Below, piece after piece: positions 54,123-64,000 of a stretch of 64,000 bases of DNA (within the stretch, counting starts at the first letter, position 1; every line of letters starts with the position of its first letter). The stretch spans positions 7,843,001 to 7,907,000 of the forward strand of contig NZ_CP121666.1 in assembly GCF_029714325.1 (NCBI RefSeq), read 5' to 3'. A program made the position numbers and the translations under genes. The notes below the pieces were generated by a model. That model saw only the letters and a list, made by a program, of their open reading frames with translations. It was not told where the DNA came from and searched no databases. Source of the stretch: Bradyrhizobium sp. CB1717 (GTDB lineage Bacteria > Pseudomonadota > Alphaproteobacteria > Rhizobiales > Xanthobacteraceae).

Positions 54123-54758
54123 TTCCCCTGAAGCGCCCATCGACAACGCCGTAACGGCAGTTCCTTCGGGAAGTCGATCGGCGGATAACAAAAGAGGTCT
54201 CCTGGCTCTATCTGTATCTTGAGCCCGGGAGCCGAAACCAGGCTATTCTCCAGCTGAGAAACCTGAAGAAGACCACGACGGAACACCCTCCAACGCTAAG
54301 GTTCCAGCGATCTTTTGCCAGTTGTAGCCGACTTAGCCACCTGCCCGGAAAATACTTGATTGCCGACCATAGATTGATGGGCGGCACGATTCCTGCAGAT
54401 GTCGGCCGTAGCCACCGCAGTTACCCAGATTGTCCTTCCGACCAGCTATGGGACCAAGCCGATGGCAATCTCGAGGCGGGCCCAAAGTCGGCGGATGGCT
54501 GCAGCGCTGAAGAGCGCAACTGCTTCAGTGCGAAATTGAAGTTCAGAGCGCATTGCAATCTCGTAGTACGCGTGGGCGCACATCGATCGCTGATCGGGGC
54601 CAATCGATCCACGGAGCTCGGCCCCCGGATAGATGAACTGCGGCCCGGCAGGCTGATGCTTCAGCCCGATCGACTTTCGGCCACGCTGGCCAAACTCTGG
54701 CCCGCAGGTCTGAACACCTCACTGTCGCTCAATTTCTGCGACTGCCACTCGGACGCCT
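54123..54758. other. Gene-poor stretch
   Basis: A 145-codon plus frame (54356-54793) has no motif or ribosome site. Nothing supported. Confidence 0.5.
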
Positions 54759-55082
54759 TCACTCTCGATGGAGGACGACCGGAAGCCTATTGAGACGCCG
54801 TCTTGGTCCTTCGTTTCTCTCCGCCGCAATTGGCATCATGCGGCGGCATTCGCTGCGTAAATTCTTGAAATTGTCCCTAAGGCAAAAGACGGCTACCTCC
54901 ACATCGCTAAGCCCTCTAAAGCGGTCACAGAAGCGCATCAGGTCTAGTCTGCATGACATTAAGACTTGCTCGGCCCCACGATCTCGCGCACGAGCTTGTT
55001 CTGTGCACCACGTAGCTGCGATCGCGATCACGATCGCAGCGAGGGCGGATGCACAGCAATGCGCATTGCAAATCCAGCTCAT
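54759..55082 (-). CDS. Small exported cysteine-rich protein
   Basis: 107 residues from an ATG at 55082; the frame is open upstream without support. A hydrophobic segment (ASALAAIVIAIAATW) works as signal peptide or anchor, cleavage near ARA. The mature part holds four well-spaced cysteines in SCRLDLMRFCDRFRGLSDVE and VFCLRDNFKNLRSECRRMMP. The C-x7-C ... C-x10-C spacing resembles GLG1-type cysteine-rich repeats found in small rhizobial exported proteins. Function unknown. Confidence 0.55.
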   Translation of the reverse strand: MSWICNAHCCASALAAIVIAIAATWCTEQARARDRGAEQVLMSCRLDLMRFCDRFRGLSDVEVAVFCLRDNFKNLRSECRRMMPIAAERNEGPRRRLNRLPVVLHRE

Positions 55083-55812
55083 TCGTCGCTCTTGATTCAC
55101 CAAACCTGTCTTAAGCCGCATATCCTTCACTGTTATTCCTTGCCCCGCGAGCGTAATCTGTTTGCCGGATTGCGCGCCTCGGCAGCCATGATCGCGCCTG
55201 TTGCGGGCCAGCCGCAATGATTACGGCCTCCGAATCATCGTCCCACCACGCGCAACACGCTTATTGCGAAGACGGAGGTACGACAAAGATCGGCCGTTTA
55301 GCGCATGTGTGGCGATGCTGTCTCCTCCGTGGCGTTCTGCTTCGCAATGCCTACAACCTGACGCCACGGTCGATTCAAGCACTTTGAGCGTCCGGCACGT
55401 GTGAATACGTGCTGAGACGGGCATACCCACATTGGTGGCAGTAGGACGAACTTCTGACAACTACACGCCTGACCGACTGCCCCGCGGCTAGGAACGTCAC
55501 TGATGTTGGTGGCGATCAGCTTAGTGTGGGGGTTGAAGGCTCAAAGCGCACGCATCGAGGCGAGCAGCGAGAAGCTGCGCCGGCGCAGCTCGCTTTGTTC
55601 GCGGTCTCAGCCAGCTGACCTGCAGAGTCAAAGAGTGCCGTACGGGTGAGTTTCCGAGAAGCACGGAGGCTCGGACCGACAGGCCAGGATTTCTGTGGCT
55701 GGATGATGATTCGTCGCACCTTACCGTCGATTCGACATCCTCGAGCCGCTCGCTGCAATTCACAGTGCGCAATTGCTTGGAACCAGCTCAGCAGGCTTCG
55801 ACCTTGAGCCCC
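55083..55812. other. Gene-poor stretch upstream of the peroxidase
   Basis: No supported gene. Confidence 0.5.
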
Positions 55813-55828
55813 TGGCACACCGGTTGCT
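55813..55828 (+). promoter_or_regulatory. Sigma-54 (RpoN) -24/-12 promoter
   Basis: TGGCACACCGGTTGCT matches TGGCAC-N5-TTGCW with GG and GC ten bases apart. About 150 bases before the peroxidase ATG. No TGT-N10-ACA site was found in the 200 bases upstream by eye. Confidence 0.8.
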
Positions 55829-55977
55829 TTAGCACCGGCGGAGCGTCGGCCTGGGTGCAGCCTAGCCCAGCATACGGAAGACACCATTCGTTGACTGCTG
55901 CGCGTCGTTCTGCGGGCGGACGCGGACGGAGCGCTATGTTTGCGATTCCACGATCTAGGAGAAAAGCGAGACATCAC

Positions 55978-57048
55978 ATGAGGGAAATAGCGGTACGCGA
56001 GCTTTCCAGGGCCGGTAGGTTAAGTGTTGTGGCCTCAGCCATTCTGGTTTCCTCCGCCGCAGGCGCCAATGAGGATTTGACGCGCGTCGCCAAGCGGATT
56101 TTCGAGCCAATTCCCTCAGCCGCTCCAGCGGTGAGGGACAATCCTATCACCCATGAAAAGGTCACACTTGGCAAATCCTTGTTTTTCGATTCGAGGCTAT
56201 CGGCGAGCGGGGTTATTAGCTGCAATACGTGTCATAACCTTGGGACGGGCGGGGTAGATGCCGGCCCGAGGTCGATTGGTCATCGTTGGCAGCTGGGGTC
56301 ACGTCGTGCGCCAACAGTCTATAACGCAGTCTTCAACGTGGCGCAGTTCTGGGATGGGCGAGCGGCGGATCTTAAGGCGCAAGCCGCAGGCCCTGTCCAG
56401 GCCAGCGTCGAAATGAATGCGACGCCCGATCACGTGCTCAAAACATTGAATTCAATGACCGATTATGTCGTTATGTTCAGTAAGGCTTTTCCAAACGAAG
56501 TGGCGCCCGTTACGTTTGAAAATTTCGCCAAGGCCATCGAGGCTTTCGAGGCAACCTTGATTACTCCCGCCGCCCCCTTCGATCAGTACCTCGAGGGCGA
56601 TGAATATGCTCTCAGCGATCAGCAGAAAACCGGGCTAAAGCTATTCATCGAAAAGGGATGTTCCTCTTGCCACAACGGAATTAACGTCGGTGGACAGGAT
56701 TATTTTCGCTTCGGCGTCGTTAAGAGGCCAGCCGAAGGCCTGCTTCCAAAGGAGGACAAGGGTCGTTTTGCCGTCACTAAGGATCTCGGCGACGAGTATG
56801 TTTTCCGCTCGGCGCCGTTGCGCAACGTCGCATTGCGCCCCCCCTACTTTCATTCTGGTCAGGTTTGGAGTCTTAAGCAAGCGGTCGGCGTCATGAGTGA
56901 GGTTCAGCTTGGAGCAAAGCTCAGCGATGAAGAAACTGACGAGATTGTCGCCTTTCTGAATTCGCTCACCGGGCAGCTGCCGAAGATCGAGTACCCGATA
57001 CTGCCCACGCGCACCATTGCAACGCCAAAGCCCTCCTTAGACAAATAG
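55978..57048 (+). CDS. Di-haem cytochrome c peroxidase (CcpA/MauG family)
   Basis: 356 residues from the ATG at 55978; the frame is open further upstream through the promoter and is not coding. Signal peptide (LSVVASAILVSSAAGA), so periplasmic. Two haem c sites: CNTCH at 82-86 and CSSCH at 228-232. The family segments FFDSRLSASGVISCNTCHNL, RAPTVYNAVFNVAQFWDGR, AFEATLITPAAPFDQYLEGD and RSAPLRNVALRPPYFHSG are complete. It reduces hydrogen peroxide with electrons from cytochrome c. The sigma-54 promoter suggests expression under low oxygen or during nitrogen fixation, when peroxide protection is useful. Confidence 0.94.
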   Translation: MREIAVRELSRAGRLSVVASAILVSSAAGANEDLTRVAKRIFEPIPSAAPAVRDNPITHEKVTLGKSLFFDSRLSASGVISCNTCHNLGTGGVDAGPRSIGHRWQLGSRRAPTVYNAVFNVAQFWDGRAADLKAQAAGPVQASVEMNATPDHVLKTLNSMTDYVVMFSKAFPNEVAPVTFENFAKAIEAFEATLITPAAPFDQYLEGDEYALSDQQKTGLKLFIEKGCSSCHNGINVGGQDYFRFGVVKRPAEGLLPKEDKGRFAVTKDLGDEYVFRSAPLRNVALRPPYFHSGQVWSLKQAVGVMSEVQLGAKLSDEETDEIVAFLNSLTGQLPKIEYPILPTRTIATPKPSLDK

Positions 57049-57672
57049 GTCTTCACGATAGCGACACCCTAGGCGGTCCAAGCCGGAGCATTCAACAGGC
57101 TCGAGTTGCGGGCCTCAAGCCCGAACCCGTCGCCGACGCCAGAGTTCCTTAGGGACCGGTTAAGTCATCCGTCTTGGGCAGCTCAATCCTGCGTCGACTC
57201 GCGAGGCAACGAAGGCCCGCGCGCCCTGAAATGCGTCGGCAACCCGTGCTGCTAGGAAGACGTTCTGCCGTAGCTCGCGGGCACCGCATATCATCTCACA
57301 TCAGCCCTTTCTCCAAGCGGCCGGCCGCCGACTTTTCCTCCGCACAGATCGGAACGGCGCCAGATCGGATGGCATGCACTTGTCCTACATTGACGAGTTT
57401 TACGGCCGCATGTTCGCCAAAGCACCATCCCCAATCCAAAAGCCGATGGATCATCCTCAGCTTCCATGTGGTAGCTCCTACATTGTGCGCATGGTGACGC
57501 GAGCGTCCACAGTCCTACAATAAGAGGTGGCGATTTAAGATGTCGGGTGGAGACGGATACAAAACCTCCCTTGCCGCAAGACGCGCAGATATTCTTTGAA
57601 ACGGCACGCGGATTGCTGGGTATGGATCAACCATTCCCCGCCAAGGGAGGGGCGCGGGGAGCCGGAGTTTCA
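57049..57672. other. Gene-poor stretch
   Basis: No supported gene. Confidence 0.5.
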
Positions 57673-58134
57673 ATGAGATTTATCCGATTCATCCTGATCG
57701 ATCTGGCTTTGATGCTGCTCGCACCCGAGAATGCAGAAGCCATGACTGTGGCTTCCGGCGCAAACGTCAAATCGTCTAGCAAAGCCGTGGGATCCTTGAT
57801 GCGGACTTTCGGCTCCGAGCCAGTATTCAGCTCTGGCCTGAGCCGACATCTTTACCGCCAAACCTCTCAAGCGTCGCGATTTGGACCTTCAACAGAAGGC
57901 GCCGGGCAGGCGAAGCAGGCTGAATACTCCGCGCTAAGGGACAGGCGCTTTGCCTCTCATGGGCAACCGCACTGGGAAGCGTCCGACTGTCACGATCCTC
58001 ACGGCGCGGAGATGCTCAAGAAGCGTCTGATCTTAACACAGATCTGCAGTCCGCCGCCGCAGTTTGTGCCCTCAGGCGAGCAGAGACGCCGTGAGCGGCA
58101 CAGGCCGGATTATCTGCAGCGATTGTGCTCGTGA
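57673..58134 (+). CDS. Hypothetical exported protein
   Basis: 153 codons from an ATG at 57673, preceded by GGGGAG. A probable signal peptide (MRFIRFILIDLALMLLAPENAEA) is followed by a Ser/Gln/Arg-rich body without a known motif. The body is unlike a folded domain and may be decayed or out of frame after about residue 100. Same strand as the truncated modC that starts 34 bases later. Confidence 0.3.
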   Translation: MRFIRFILIDLALMLLAPENAEAMTVASGANVKSSSKAVGSLMRTFGSEPVFSSGLSRHLYRQTSQASRFGPSTEGAGQAKQAEYSALRDRRFASHGQPHWEASDCHDPHGAEMLKKRLILTQICSPPPQFVPSGEQRRRERHRPDYLQRLCS

Positions 58135-58168
58135 CCTGCACAGGAAGATACAGCACAGGCGTAGGTTC

Positions 58169-59293
58169 ATGCGAGAAGCAAAAACGGGCTATATTGAGGT
58201 TGCCTTCAACGACTCTCTCGGAAACATTCCGCTTGATGCGCAATTCAGTCTACCAGCCAAAGGCGTCACAGCGATTTTTGGTCCGCCCGGATGCGGCAAG
58301 ACCACACTCGCGCGCTGCATCGCTGGCGTGCAACGTCTGCCCAGCGGATTTTGTGCGGTCGATGGAGAGATTTGGCAGAACGAGACGACGTTTCGACCGC
58401 CTCATCTGCGTCCCCTCGCATATGTATTCCGACCACCAATTCCTCTTTCGCATTGGTCTGTACGGCGTACCCTCCTATACAAGGCGTCAAAATCGACACC
58501 AACACTAATCGATTTTGATGGAGTGGTCGAATTGCTCGCCTTGTCGCCGCTGCTCGAGCGTTCGCCATCACATCTTTCCGCGGCCGAGCGACAGCGCCTT
58601 GCCCTTGGCAGCGCGCTGTTGGGCCAGCCTCAGCTACTTTTGCTGGACGATCCACTCATTGTGCTCGACCGCTCCGCCAAATGCGAGATCCTGCCATTTC
58701 TCGAGCGCATGCGGGAAAAGCTCCCATTGCCGATGATCTACATCACCCATGATATCGCTGATATCGAGCGTTTTGCCGATCATCTTGTCATGATGAAAGA
58801 TGGCGTCGTGACTGCGGCCGGGCCGCTCAATGTCGTTCAGAGCGATCCGGCGCTAGCTGGGCGCGGCGAAGCGGCAGTCTGTCTTGATACCTTGGTCGGC
58901 GGCTATGACGGACGCTATGGGCTGATCATGCTCCGCCTCAACGGGGCGCGCCTTCTGATACCTGGAGTGCCGCTTAGACCGGGCGCGCAGCTGCGGCTGC
59001 GCATCGCAGCCGGCGATGTCAGCATCGCGTGCGAGCCCCCACGGGCAAGCTCTATCCTCAATGTATTTCCGGCACGCATCAAAGCCTCTCTGCCGTTCGA
59101 TGAGGCGTAGGTCACCTTGGTCCTGGCTCTTGAAACTGGCCGTTCTGGCGTGCCGCTTTTGGCGCGCATTACGCGCCGCTCCTTTGATGCGCTACGGCTC
59201 AGCAATGGAGCGAACGTTTTTGCGGAGGTCGCGCGCGCCGTTCCGCTCGCGGCTGCCGAGCGGTGCTTGCAACGCCTGCCACGATCCGCATGA
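58169..59293 (+). pseudogene. modC: ModC-like molybdate ABC transporter ATPase, interrupted by an in-frame TAG
   Basis: From the ATG at 58169 the frame gives 313 residues up to a TAG at 59108. The same frame then continues without another stop for 60 codons to a TGA at 59291, reading VTLVLALETGRSGVPLLARITRRSFDALRLSNGANVFAEVA (shown here joined), the second half of the molybdate-binding (MOBE/TOBE) domain. Walker A is FGPPGCGKTTLA, Walker B LLLLDDPLIVLD; the signature is LSAAERQRLALG instead of LSGGE. So it is ModC truncated in its regulatory domain; the ATPase part could still be made. No modA or modB lies in the window. Next to a DUF2478 gene that often accompanies molybdate transporters. 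Confidence 0.75.
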
Positions 59294-59308
59294 GAGCGTT
59301 CGACAGAT

Positions 59309-60019
59309 ATGCCCCGATACGAGAAACACATCAACAGGAACCCGGCCGTGATCGATAAACTGGATGAGATAGATCCGAATAGTGTGGGCGCTATTCTCTA
59401 CCGTCCAAAAGACGATGTGGATAGGCTACTCGCTGATTTTGCGCAGAATATCGCGCAGCAAGGTGTACGCATCGGCGGCATCGTGCAGCGACACGCGAGG
59501 TCCGCAAATGGCACGCACGTCATGCTCGCAATCGACGTCGCGACAGGACAAGAGATCTCGATTTCCCAGCCACTCGGCAGCGGAGCTACGTCCTGTAATC
59601 TCGATACAAATGGGCTCGCCGAGGCCGCAGCTGTCGTTTCCAAGGCACTTCGCAACAAGATCGATCTTCTCGTGGTCAACAAATTCGCCAAACAAGAAGC
59701 CGCTGGCCGGGGCCTGCGCGCCGAATTCGTTGACGCGATCACGCGAGGCGTACCAGTCCTGACAGCCGTTCCAAAAAAATGCCTTGCCGACTGGCGAACC
59801 TTCACCGCGGGGGTTGGCACGCTGCTGCCTTGTGATCGTGAATCCTTGGAGCAGTGGTGGTGCGAGATCTCAACGCGCCGGGGGCGCACCTTCAGCCCCA
59901 GCTGCGGTTATTTGGGGACGATGATACCGGATCGCTTGATGACGACAGTGAGACTGTCGACCACGTCGTCTCCGAAGTCGCCCATCGGGCTCTTTCGCCG
60001 CCTCCGAAAACAGCCCTAG
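59309..60019 (+). CDS. DUF2478 protein (molybdenum-associated NTPase-like)
   Basis: 236 codons. The DUF2478 pattern is clear for residues 25-190: VGAILYRPKDDVDRLLADFAQNIAQQGVRIGGIVQRH, LAIDVATGQEISISQPLG, and DLLVVNKFAKQEAAGRGLRAEFVDAITRGVPVLTAVP. Such genes lie beside modABC in many proteobacteria and are thought to help molybdenum handling. The last 45 residues (after WWCEIS) are Arg/Ser/Thr-rich and unlike the family, so the normal end is probably near residue 190 and the tail arose by a frameshift or stop loss. Soluble. Confidence 0.8.
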   Translation: MPRYEKHINRNPAVIDKLDEIDPNSVGAILYRPKDDVDRLLADFAQNIAQQGVRIGGIVQRHARSANGTHVMLAIDVATGQEISISQPLGSGATSCNLDTNGLAEAAAVVSKALRNKIDLLVVNKFAKQEAAGRGLRAEFVDAITRGVPVLTAVPKKCLADWRTFTAGVGTLLPCDRESLEQWWCEISTRRGRTFSPSCGYLGTMIPDRLMTTVRLSTTSSPKSPIGLFRRLRKQP

Positions 60020-60152
60020 CTCTTGCGTCCGCTCTCACGCTCTGGCCACCGCGATGCTTTGCGAACTGCAGATTGCGGACCTCCTATGGCGAGAGTTCAA
60101 CCAGCTGCTTGTTCCGCCGATATCAACCCCTCAGTCGGTTCTGCAGTGCCTG

Positions 60153-63100
60153 CTAGTCGACGACGAGATTGCTTAGGTTCAGGTCTGGCTGACGTCTTCC
60201 CGCTAACCGCCTGGCCAGCGCCCGCGTACCGTCGAGCACAAAGACACCGCAATCGTAGCCGTTCCTCTGCTGGCGTATGAGGGCGTTTTGCAGGTTGTCT
60301 CAGGCTCCCACCCGCGCTGCGAGCATTGCTGCGGGTCTGTCATTGCGTCCCCGGGCGGAGTCGTAGTGGTCGGCGAACGGATTATTGCGATCGCGGCGGT
60401 CCACCAGCAGCAACGACCAATGGGACCCGCGGTCATCGAGGTCCATAGTGCTGGCGTCATTCACCGGCACGAACAGAAAGTCGGCTGTGTCGTTACCATT
60501 GGGATCATCGACAATCTGATGGAATGCGGATAGCGCGTCGGCGTTGGTACCCTGGCCCACCCGAAAGGCCATGAGAGAATCTACAAATCGGGTCCGAGAG
60601 GCAAGATTTGGATTGCTCACCCACGACTCCTGCGCCAGGAGTTCGTAGTCTCCCTGGATATGCTCGTCGCCCAGCCAGTCCCTGGCTCCGAGCATCCGCC
60701 CGCTGCGGTCGCCAGCAGAGGCACTCGCAGCCGAACCGCCGACCCTGGCCTTAGGAGCCGAGGATGGGCCAGCATGATGGATCAGCTGAGCGTCCCGGCG
60801 TCCTCGCGGACCCAACGTGATAGAATAGGTCTCCCCGTTGATGGAGACCGGCTGGGGAGCCATTCGCGAACTCGGCAACAGCATTTTATTGTCCAGTACA
60901 TCGAGCAGGAAATCCGGCACCGGCTGTGAGCCATGCTGCCAATCCTCGCCGACGAGATGTCCGATATCCTCCAGCTCTTGGGGTACGCCTGATGGCCCGA
61001 TGAAGAACGGAGGTCTCCCGGCAGGGCTCTGCACCAGCCCTGACTGGGCATCGTCACGCATGTCCTGCGGTGTGGACGGACAGGTCAACCAAAGAACCGA
61101 GACCCCGATAGATGCCTGAGGACCGAGCTGGCTCACCCTTCGGCGTTGGGAAAGTCGAAATAGGTCGGCACTTGTGGGGACCAAGTTGAGCTCGACCCAG
61201 CCGGCTCCTGCCTGCTGGCCTGCCCAAACGGGCCTACCATCGGCGGCCACTCACTTTCGGACGGCGGCGTCGGCAAATCTCGCATCCAGGTCGGGATGGA
61301 GGTTGAGTCCGAGCCTGCTCTTTGCTGAGGAGAGGGTACACCCAGCGCTCTGTTTGCCTCGACGACTTGCGCATACTGCCTGAGCTTCTTGAGAGGCACG
61401 CCAGATTTCCCTTTGGCTTCGACGTAAGCCTGTAGTCTGCATCCAGCGAGCGTTGCTGCTCATTGTTGCCGTTGATTCGGCTCGCGATGCTCTCCCTACC
61501 CTCTGCGCGGAGCCAGTCACTGAACTTGCGCTGCGCCGAGGCAGTATCCTGAATGGCTTTTCTCCTGTGCTGGGAACCGGGTCGAGCTTGCATAGCTCTT
61601 CGTCGGCGAGGCCCTCAATGAGGCGGGCGTCGTCGTCGTAAGGGCGAAATCCTTGTTGGGGCTCGATACCTAGGTATTCTCTAAATGGATCGAGTGGGGC
61701 CGTCCGCTTTGTGGCTTTACTGAACGCCGCATAATCTGCGTTCAATGACGATTGCTGCGCAGGATTGCCGCCGATTCGGTCCATGATGCTCCGCCTGCCC
61801 TCCCTTTGAAGACAGTCACTGAAAGAGCGTAGGCGGTAAACCATCGTCGAAACGGCGGCTTTCTCCTTCTTGGTCGCGTCAGATCCAAGGTTGGACAGAG
61901 CGTCGGTCAAAACGTCATCGATCGTGGAGATGTCCTCCGGATGAGCCGACAATGTTTCAGCGTCCCATCAGGCGGGCCCCGGCACCGACAGCTTGGAGCC
62001 CGTCAGCCCCGATCCTGCACAGATGAGACAGCGCCGCACTGAGGCGGTCTCGATCATCGCCGCCAGCTTCAACGTACTCGTCGATGTCGGCGGCGAGCGA
62101 CCTTGGTTCATTGAACGCCCGAAGAGCCAATGGCCCTTTATTCTGTGCTCGGAGCCAACGAGCAAACGTGTTGAGCGCCTGCACGTTGGACTTGATCGTA
62201 GCAGCCGGGACCTTTCCAGTCCCGCGGCCTCTGGTACCATCGGGAGAAATTCTGTAGTCTTTGACTTTCCGTGAACTGGCGGATCATCCGCTCATCTGGG
62301 GATGCATCGGTTGCTCTCGCGTATTCACAAAAGCTGGGGGCGGAATGGGATTTCCAGCCTGGAAATTCCGGAGTGTTGCCAATGCTCCCCCCACAGAGTT
62401 CCTGCTATTGGCGCTCGCCACCTTCATAAATTCATCTTTATAGGCGGCCAGCCGATCAGCGTTGCCAAGCAGGTCCTTTAGCGTGATGCCTTTGGGTCGG
62501 AGGAACTCGCTGAACATTCGAAGTGCCGTCACGTAGTTCTCAATGGTCTTGGTCTTACGGTGCGCGCTACCCAATGCTGTCTTGAACTCTTGCAATCAGC
62601 TCCAGGTCCTCTTCGGACGGTCGACTGCGCTTTGCGAAATCCATGCGGAGCTCTGAATAGACGGCGTCGCCGCCCGACGACTTCTCCCGGCGACTTCCTC
62701 CAAAGACCTTGCCGAGCCCTGATTTGACCCGCGAGAACACTCCACGGTACTTGCTCTCCCTGGCCCGCGCCTCCGGTTGTGCCTCCGACGGCGCTGTGTA
62801 GCGCATGCTCCTGAATGGCCTGCCCCGCAAGTCAGATTGGTAATCGCTTGCGCCCGAGCCGAGATAAGCGTGCGCAACATCGACGCTGTAACGCGTACTA
62901 CTGGAGGAATTGTCGCGCAGGTTGGACCTGGGCGGCATCCGCATCGAACCACCAATGTCCGTACGCTGGATATTTTCACGCGACCGGGCGGCTGGAGCCT
63001 CGGGGGAACTCGCCGGAGGCGAACTCTCCTCAGCAGAGCGGAGTTGCAGCTCACCCAACTGCTGCTCGAAGCCATCTTGATCTGCAGGCTCGGCATCGGC

Positions 63101-63202
63101 CCCTTGCCGCGCACGCTGCAGCTCTTGTTGCCCGGCGTACCAACGCATCCAATAGTTCGGATCGTTATAACCCGGTTCCATACCACTCTCCCTAGATGAC
63201 AT
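60153..63202 (-). pseudogene. nopD: NopD-like C48 (Ulp1/SUMO protease) type III effector, multiply broken
   Basis: Minus-strand frames pieced together give an effector of roughly 1000 residues. Start at 63202 or, with GGGAG before it, 63181. In order: N-terminus with DQDGFEQQLGELQL (63.1 kb); a helical repeat region (FSEFLRPKGI, TFARWLRAQNKG, SFSDCLQREGRRS, KFSDWLRAEGRES at 62.5-61.5 kb); the 65-residue repeat (EDWQHGSQPVPDFLL ... YSITLGPRGRRDAQLI, 60.95 kb); and the C48 domain with SHWSLLLVD and HYDS. Frame changes occur near 62580, 61965, 61550-61600, 61400 and 61130; in-frame stops at 62284 and 60300. The stop at 60300 comes just before the catalytic RQQRNGYDCGVF, which is otherwise intact to a stop at 60153. 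A catalytically dead relic. Confidence 0.85.
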
Positions 63203-63259
63203 AATTCTTCGTAGCCGCCGCCCCAGAGCTCACACTCCGGTGCACCGACCACAGAGACT

Positions 63260-63285
63260 CCAGCTCAAGAAAGCCGGCCGATCAG
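63260..63285 (-). promoter_or_regulatory. Degenerate tts-like element upstream of the nopD-like relic
   Basis: Minus strand reads GATCGGCCGGCTTTCTTGAGCT; the GGCTT...AGCT frame is recognisable but one base is missing and several differ. About 60-80 bases before the start. Probably a decayed tts box. Confidence 0.35.
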
Positions 63286-64000
63286 ATCGATGCCTGAACA
63301 AAAGAGACCCCCATCGCACGCCGCTCCGAGCTCGTGCATTTCTCACACCTGACCAATCTTGCCTGCTGCAGCAGAGCACCCGCTCCTGAGTGGCCTCGAT
63401 CAAAACAGAAAACAGTCCAAGAGAAACGAAAGCCAACTTGCCTCATCGGAAGAGCAATGGCGTTCGCGTACTACTCCCGGGCAAGGTCGCACACGGCACA
63501 TTGGAATCGAAATTGGGCTGATCCATTGCCGTTGGAAGACCTAGCGGGATTTAATGCCTGCAACTGACAGTTCTGATTCGCATTCACTTCTTCACGCGAA
63601 TGTCCTCACATCCGCGACAAACCGGGGCGGTCCTGCACAGCCACATACCCAATGCACCTAAGATCTTGAGACCTTGAGGTCTCTCCTTGTGATCATGAAG
63701 CTTCAGAGTGATCGCCGCGCGCAGCTATTCACGCCGCGATACAGCCGCTCTTGTTTACGTCAGATGCTACGAACCTCGCGCTTCGTCAGATTCAATATTT
63801 GCATTAGATCTCGGCAGGCCGACAGCCACTTGGCACACTGATGGCGAGATGAGGTAGTGCTCTCGAGGGACGCAGAACGGGCTTTGACCAGACGCTTGCA
63901 GGCGAACATCTCAGGCGATTGCGCAAAGCAAGACTGTTTTCATGAGCTTTGGCAAGGAAGCGCTTGGCTACGGATTTTCGCCGATCGACGCTCCAAGCAC
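63286..64000. other. Gene-poor end of the window
   Basis: No supported gene. Short plus frames at 63334-63567 have no motif. Confidence 0.5.

Noticed and set aside
63745..63775. ACGTCAGATGCTACGAACC as a possible tts box near the window end
   Set aside because: Too many mismatches and no visible gene downstream within the window.
1..64000. IS elements, CRISPR arrays, tRNA or rRNA genes
   Set aside because: No transposase motifs in intact frames, no regularly spaced repeats and no recognisable tRNA or rRNA sequence were seen by eye; eroded fragments cannot be ruled out.

Overview
The window looks like part of the symbiosis island of a Bradyrhizobium-type rhizobium. It carries a complete rhizobial type III secretion (T3SS) gene set in the order known from Bradyrhizobium and Sinorhizobium fredii NGR234, its regulator ttsI, a nod box, many tts boxes (TtsI binding sites), NifA/sigma-54 promoter signals, and long gene-poor stretches with decayed genes between them. 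I saw no rRNA, tRNA, CRISPR array or intact transposase gene.

Layout. 1-2 kb: the 3'-truncated part of a large effector-like gene with a tts box. 2.6-7.4 kb: small membrane protein, cytochrome P450, PanC-like ligase and pentapeptide-repeat protein, all on the minus strand. 8.3-14.9 kb: a peptide-type ABC importer behind a frameshifted FMN monooxygenase gene. 15.6-19.3 kb: an effector-repeat fragment, a VirK-family protein, an effector N-terminus with a tts box, and a possible exported protein. 19.7-24.1 kb: nod box, ttsI, rhcC2 and a CpaD-like lipoprotein gene. 24.3-33.4 kb: the main T3SS operon on the minus strand (nopB-rhcJ-nolU-nolV-rhcN-y4yJ-rhcQ-rhcR-rhcS-rhcT-rhcU), with a tts box in the gap between rhcS and rhcT. 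33.6-43.8 kb on the plus strand: rhcC1, a broken effector, nopX, and nopC-nopA-sctD-sctX-sctY-rhcV-TPR lipoprotein. 43.8-47.5 kb: mostly empty, with one small gene and a frameshifted ferritin-like gene. 47.6-50.7 kb: two M16 peptidase genes (y4wA/y4wB type) behind a NifA site and a sigma-54 promoter. 52-55 kb: two related ParA-like ATPases and small proteins. 55.8-60 kb: di-haem peroxidase with a sigma-54 promoter, truncated modC and a DUF2478 gene. 60.2-63.2 kb: a badly broken nopD-like SUMO-protease effector gene.

Expected logic: flavonoid and NodD act at the nod box to express TtsI, and TtsI acts at the tts boxes to express the apparatus (rhc), the pilus and translocon proteins (nopA, nopB, nopX) and the effectors. 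The machinery is essentially intact, while most effector genes in the window are fragments or frameshifted. Two units (M16 peptidases, peroxidase) look linked to the NifA/RpoN nitrogen-fixation regulon instead.
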